Shown here in pieces: positions 62,731 through 64,000 of a DNA stretch of 64,000 nt. A model generated the notes under the pieces. The model did not search any database. It was not told the DNA's origin and saw only the letters and a list, made by a program, of their open reading frames with translations. The position numbers were made by a program, and so were the translations under genes. The first letter of the stretch is position 1. Every line of letters starts with the position of its first letter. The stretch is from Candidatus Aquidulcis sp. Its GTDB lineage: Bacteria; Chloroflexota; Anaerolineae; UBA4142. The DNA is taken from the NCBI GenBank assembly GCA_020723345.1, contig DYJA01000006.1, positions 62,001 to 126,000 on the forward strand, given 5' to 3'.

Positions 62731-64000
62731 ATGATGGTGGAACAACCGAAACTCGTTCTATCTCCCGCGCTCGCGCTCTTTTCGCTCTGGATCATTCTCT
62801 TCGTCTTGATCTTCACCGGCGGTTACGCGTTCAATTTTCTCGGCTTGCCCGCCGCCCCGATCCCAATTTTCATTTTTGTCTGCGCTGGATTTATCTTCGT
62901 CGCGCGCTGGGCGGCAACCACCGGACTGCGCGTCGCCGCCGACCGGCTCGAACTTGCCGGATTTCTGTTCGTGTCTATCGGCGCGTGGATTTATTTCATC
63001 GCACCGTCGCTGCCGACCTGGGTGCCGCCGTCGTATTCCGGCGATCCCGCGTTCCACTACATGTTCGCCGACAGTGTATTCACGACCGGACGAATAGTCA
63101 GCGACGATCCCGGCGGTCCGTCGCTAGTCGTCGCGACGTTCGCGGCGTGGCTGCGCGTCCCGCTTGTGCGCGTGCTACACCCGGTTGCGGCGTTGTGGCT
63201 CGCGCTCACCGCCGGGGCGATCTACGGAATCGCGTGCGCGCTCTTGCCCCCGCGCGCGGCATCCAAAGTGATCGCGCTGTTCGCGCCGTTCTACCTTTTT
63301 ATCGCGTGGGATTATTTTCCCGGACTGATTCTGGGCGCGAACTATTTTTTCACGCAAGCCGCCGGGCAACTTTTTGTCGTCGCGTTCGTGTGGCATCTCG
63401 TTGAATTCGTCAAGGTCGATCATCCGTTCCTCGATGCGTTCGTGATCGCGACGTTCGTCGCAGTGTGGGTCACGTACCAACTCTGGCTCCCCGTGCCCGC
63501 GTTGATGTTCGCGTGGGTGGGATGGCAAGGTTGGCGCGCGGGCGGCGCGGCGCGGCGGCGCGTGCTTCGCGCCGGACTGATCATCGCGGCGATCCTGGTT
63601 TTGTTCATGCTCGCCACGCGATTCACCGGCACGGAATTCATCCCATTCTTGGATCACTTCAAAGTGGACGGCGCGGTGATGGGACCCACACTCGCCGCGT
63701 TCGGCGGCGCGCTCATTCCACTCGCGTGCGTCGGCGTTTTGTTCGCGTGGCGCGAACGCCAAACGCAAATCGTCCTCGCGTTGCTCGCGGCGGCAATCAC
63801 ACTCACATTATTTTTGATCGCGCTGCACATCTTTTTCGGCGCAGGAAAATATTGGTACAACAAGTCGTTTTTCCTCTGGATTTTTCCGCTCGCGCTGCTG
63901 AGCGTCATCGCGATTGAGCGCGCGTATCAATGGTTTGCGCGCGTAGTCGCCACACGCGTCGTCTCGCCGACAGTCGGATTGATCGCGTTGGCAAGCGTCC
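62731..64000 (+). CDS. Polytopic membrane protein, GT-C glycosyltransferase-like, truncated by window end
   Basis: An open frame from ATG 62731 runs to the end of the window without a stop: 423 codons are visible. At least ten hydrophobic helices are present. After the second or third helix comes an acidic loop, SYSGDPAFHYMFADSVFTT, whose D-x-x-x-H-Y layout resembles the metal-binding loop of GT-C enzymes that use lipid-linked sugars (ArnT/PMT type). The C-terminus is missing. It starts 7 bases after trmO. Confidence 0.6.
   Translation, partial: MMVEQPKLVLSPALALFSLWIILFVLIFTGGYAFNFLGLPAAPIPIFIFVCAGFIFVARWAATTGLRVAADRLELAGFLFVSIGAWIYFIAPSLPTWVPPSYSGDPAFHYMFADSVFTTGRIVSDDPGGPSLVVATFAAWLRVPLVRVLHPVAALWLALTAGAIYGIACALLPPRAASKVIALFAPFYLFIAWDYFPGLILGANYFFTQAAGQLFVVAFVWHLVEFVKVDHPFLDAFVIATFVAVWVTYQLWLPVPALMFAWVGWQGWRAGGAARRRVLRAGLIIAAILVLFMLATRFTGTEFIPFLDHFKVDGAVMGPTLAAFGGALIPLACVGVLFAWRERQTQIVLALLAAAITLTLFLIALHIFFGAGKYWYNKSFFLWIFPLALLSVIAIERAYQWFARVVATRVVSPTVGLIALASV

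Noticed and set aside
1-64000. tRNA, rRNA and CRISPR genes
   Set aside because: Read by eye on both strands, no T-loop GGTTCGAATCC-type segment in a cloverleaf context, no rRNA-like stretch and no regularly spaced direct repeat was found. A tRNAscan or covariance search would be decisive.

Overview
The window (64 kb, G+C-rich, with Arg/Ala codons dominated by cgc/gcg) looks like a chromosomal segment of a Chloroflexota bacterium, probably Anaerolineae-like and at least partly anaerobic. This is inference. It rests on HrcA/CIRCE heat-shock control, a 2-oxoacid:ferredoxin oxidoreductase, a Fur/PerR-rubrerythrin pair, several lipoproteins with Thr/Pro-rich stalks, no outer-membrane genes, and many short palindromic repeats. 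No rRNA, tRNA, CRISPR array or complete insertion sequence was recognised. Coding density is high and no gene-free gap exceeds 300 bases.

Layout. 0-6.5 kb: the end of a possible molybdopterin enzyme, an FmdE-like protein, moaA, a TSUP permease, a secreted M28 peptidase, an OmpR-type regulator and fur-rubrerythrin. 6.5-12.2 kb: a large hybrid histidine kinase (minus strand), a decayed MNT/HEPN toxin-antitoxin pair and a DpnII-like restriction-modification pair. 12.2-28.8 kb: metabolism (lipoamide dehydrogenase, phosphatase, flavoproteins, KorA and KorB separated by four unrelated genes, Mrp ATPase, lipid kinase, SAM hydroxide adenosyltransferase), then an ECF sigma factor with an anti-sigma factor whose ectodomain is a lamin-tail domain. 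28.8-36.9 kb: CIRCE-hrcA, an island of toxin-antitoxin genes and remnants, grpE-dnaK, and further RelE-like and MazEF-like pairs. 36.9-47.3 kb: a heterodimeric ABC exporter and a type IV secretion-like membrane operon that carries a second restriction-modification pair. 47.3-64 kb: ricT-holB, a LysM protein, a HTH protein, an annealing-protein-like gene, a lipoprotein, miaA, yraN, cvpA, mutS2, a GH172-like protein, ssb, a homocysteine methyltransferase, trmO and a partial GT-C-like membrane protein.

Regulation is unusually legible. About 20 sites fit a housekeeping promoter with a 17-bp spacer (TTGACA/TTGCCT-like, then TATAAT/TACACT-like). At moaA, the M28 peptidase, the first ABC subunit, holB, yraN and the gene at 60253 the -10 box lies only 7-11 bases before the start codon and there is no Shine-Dalgarno sequence, so these are candidate leaderless mRNAs.

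The most unusual signal is a large set of hairpin repeats. Many have arms built from 7-nt (sometimes 8-10-nt) words repeated two or three times. They lie between genes, at stop codons, and in several cases in frame inside conserved genes (mutS2 twice, an ABC ATPase, a flavoprotein, a VirB6-like protein, a SAM hydroxide adenosyltransferase). The other leading candidate for something new is the 40.9-47.2 kb VirB4/VirB6-like operon with its embedded restriction-modification cassette.
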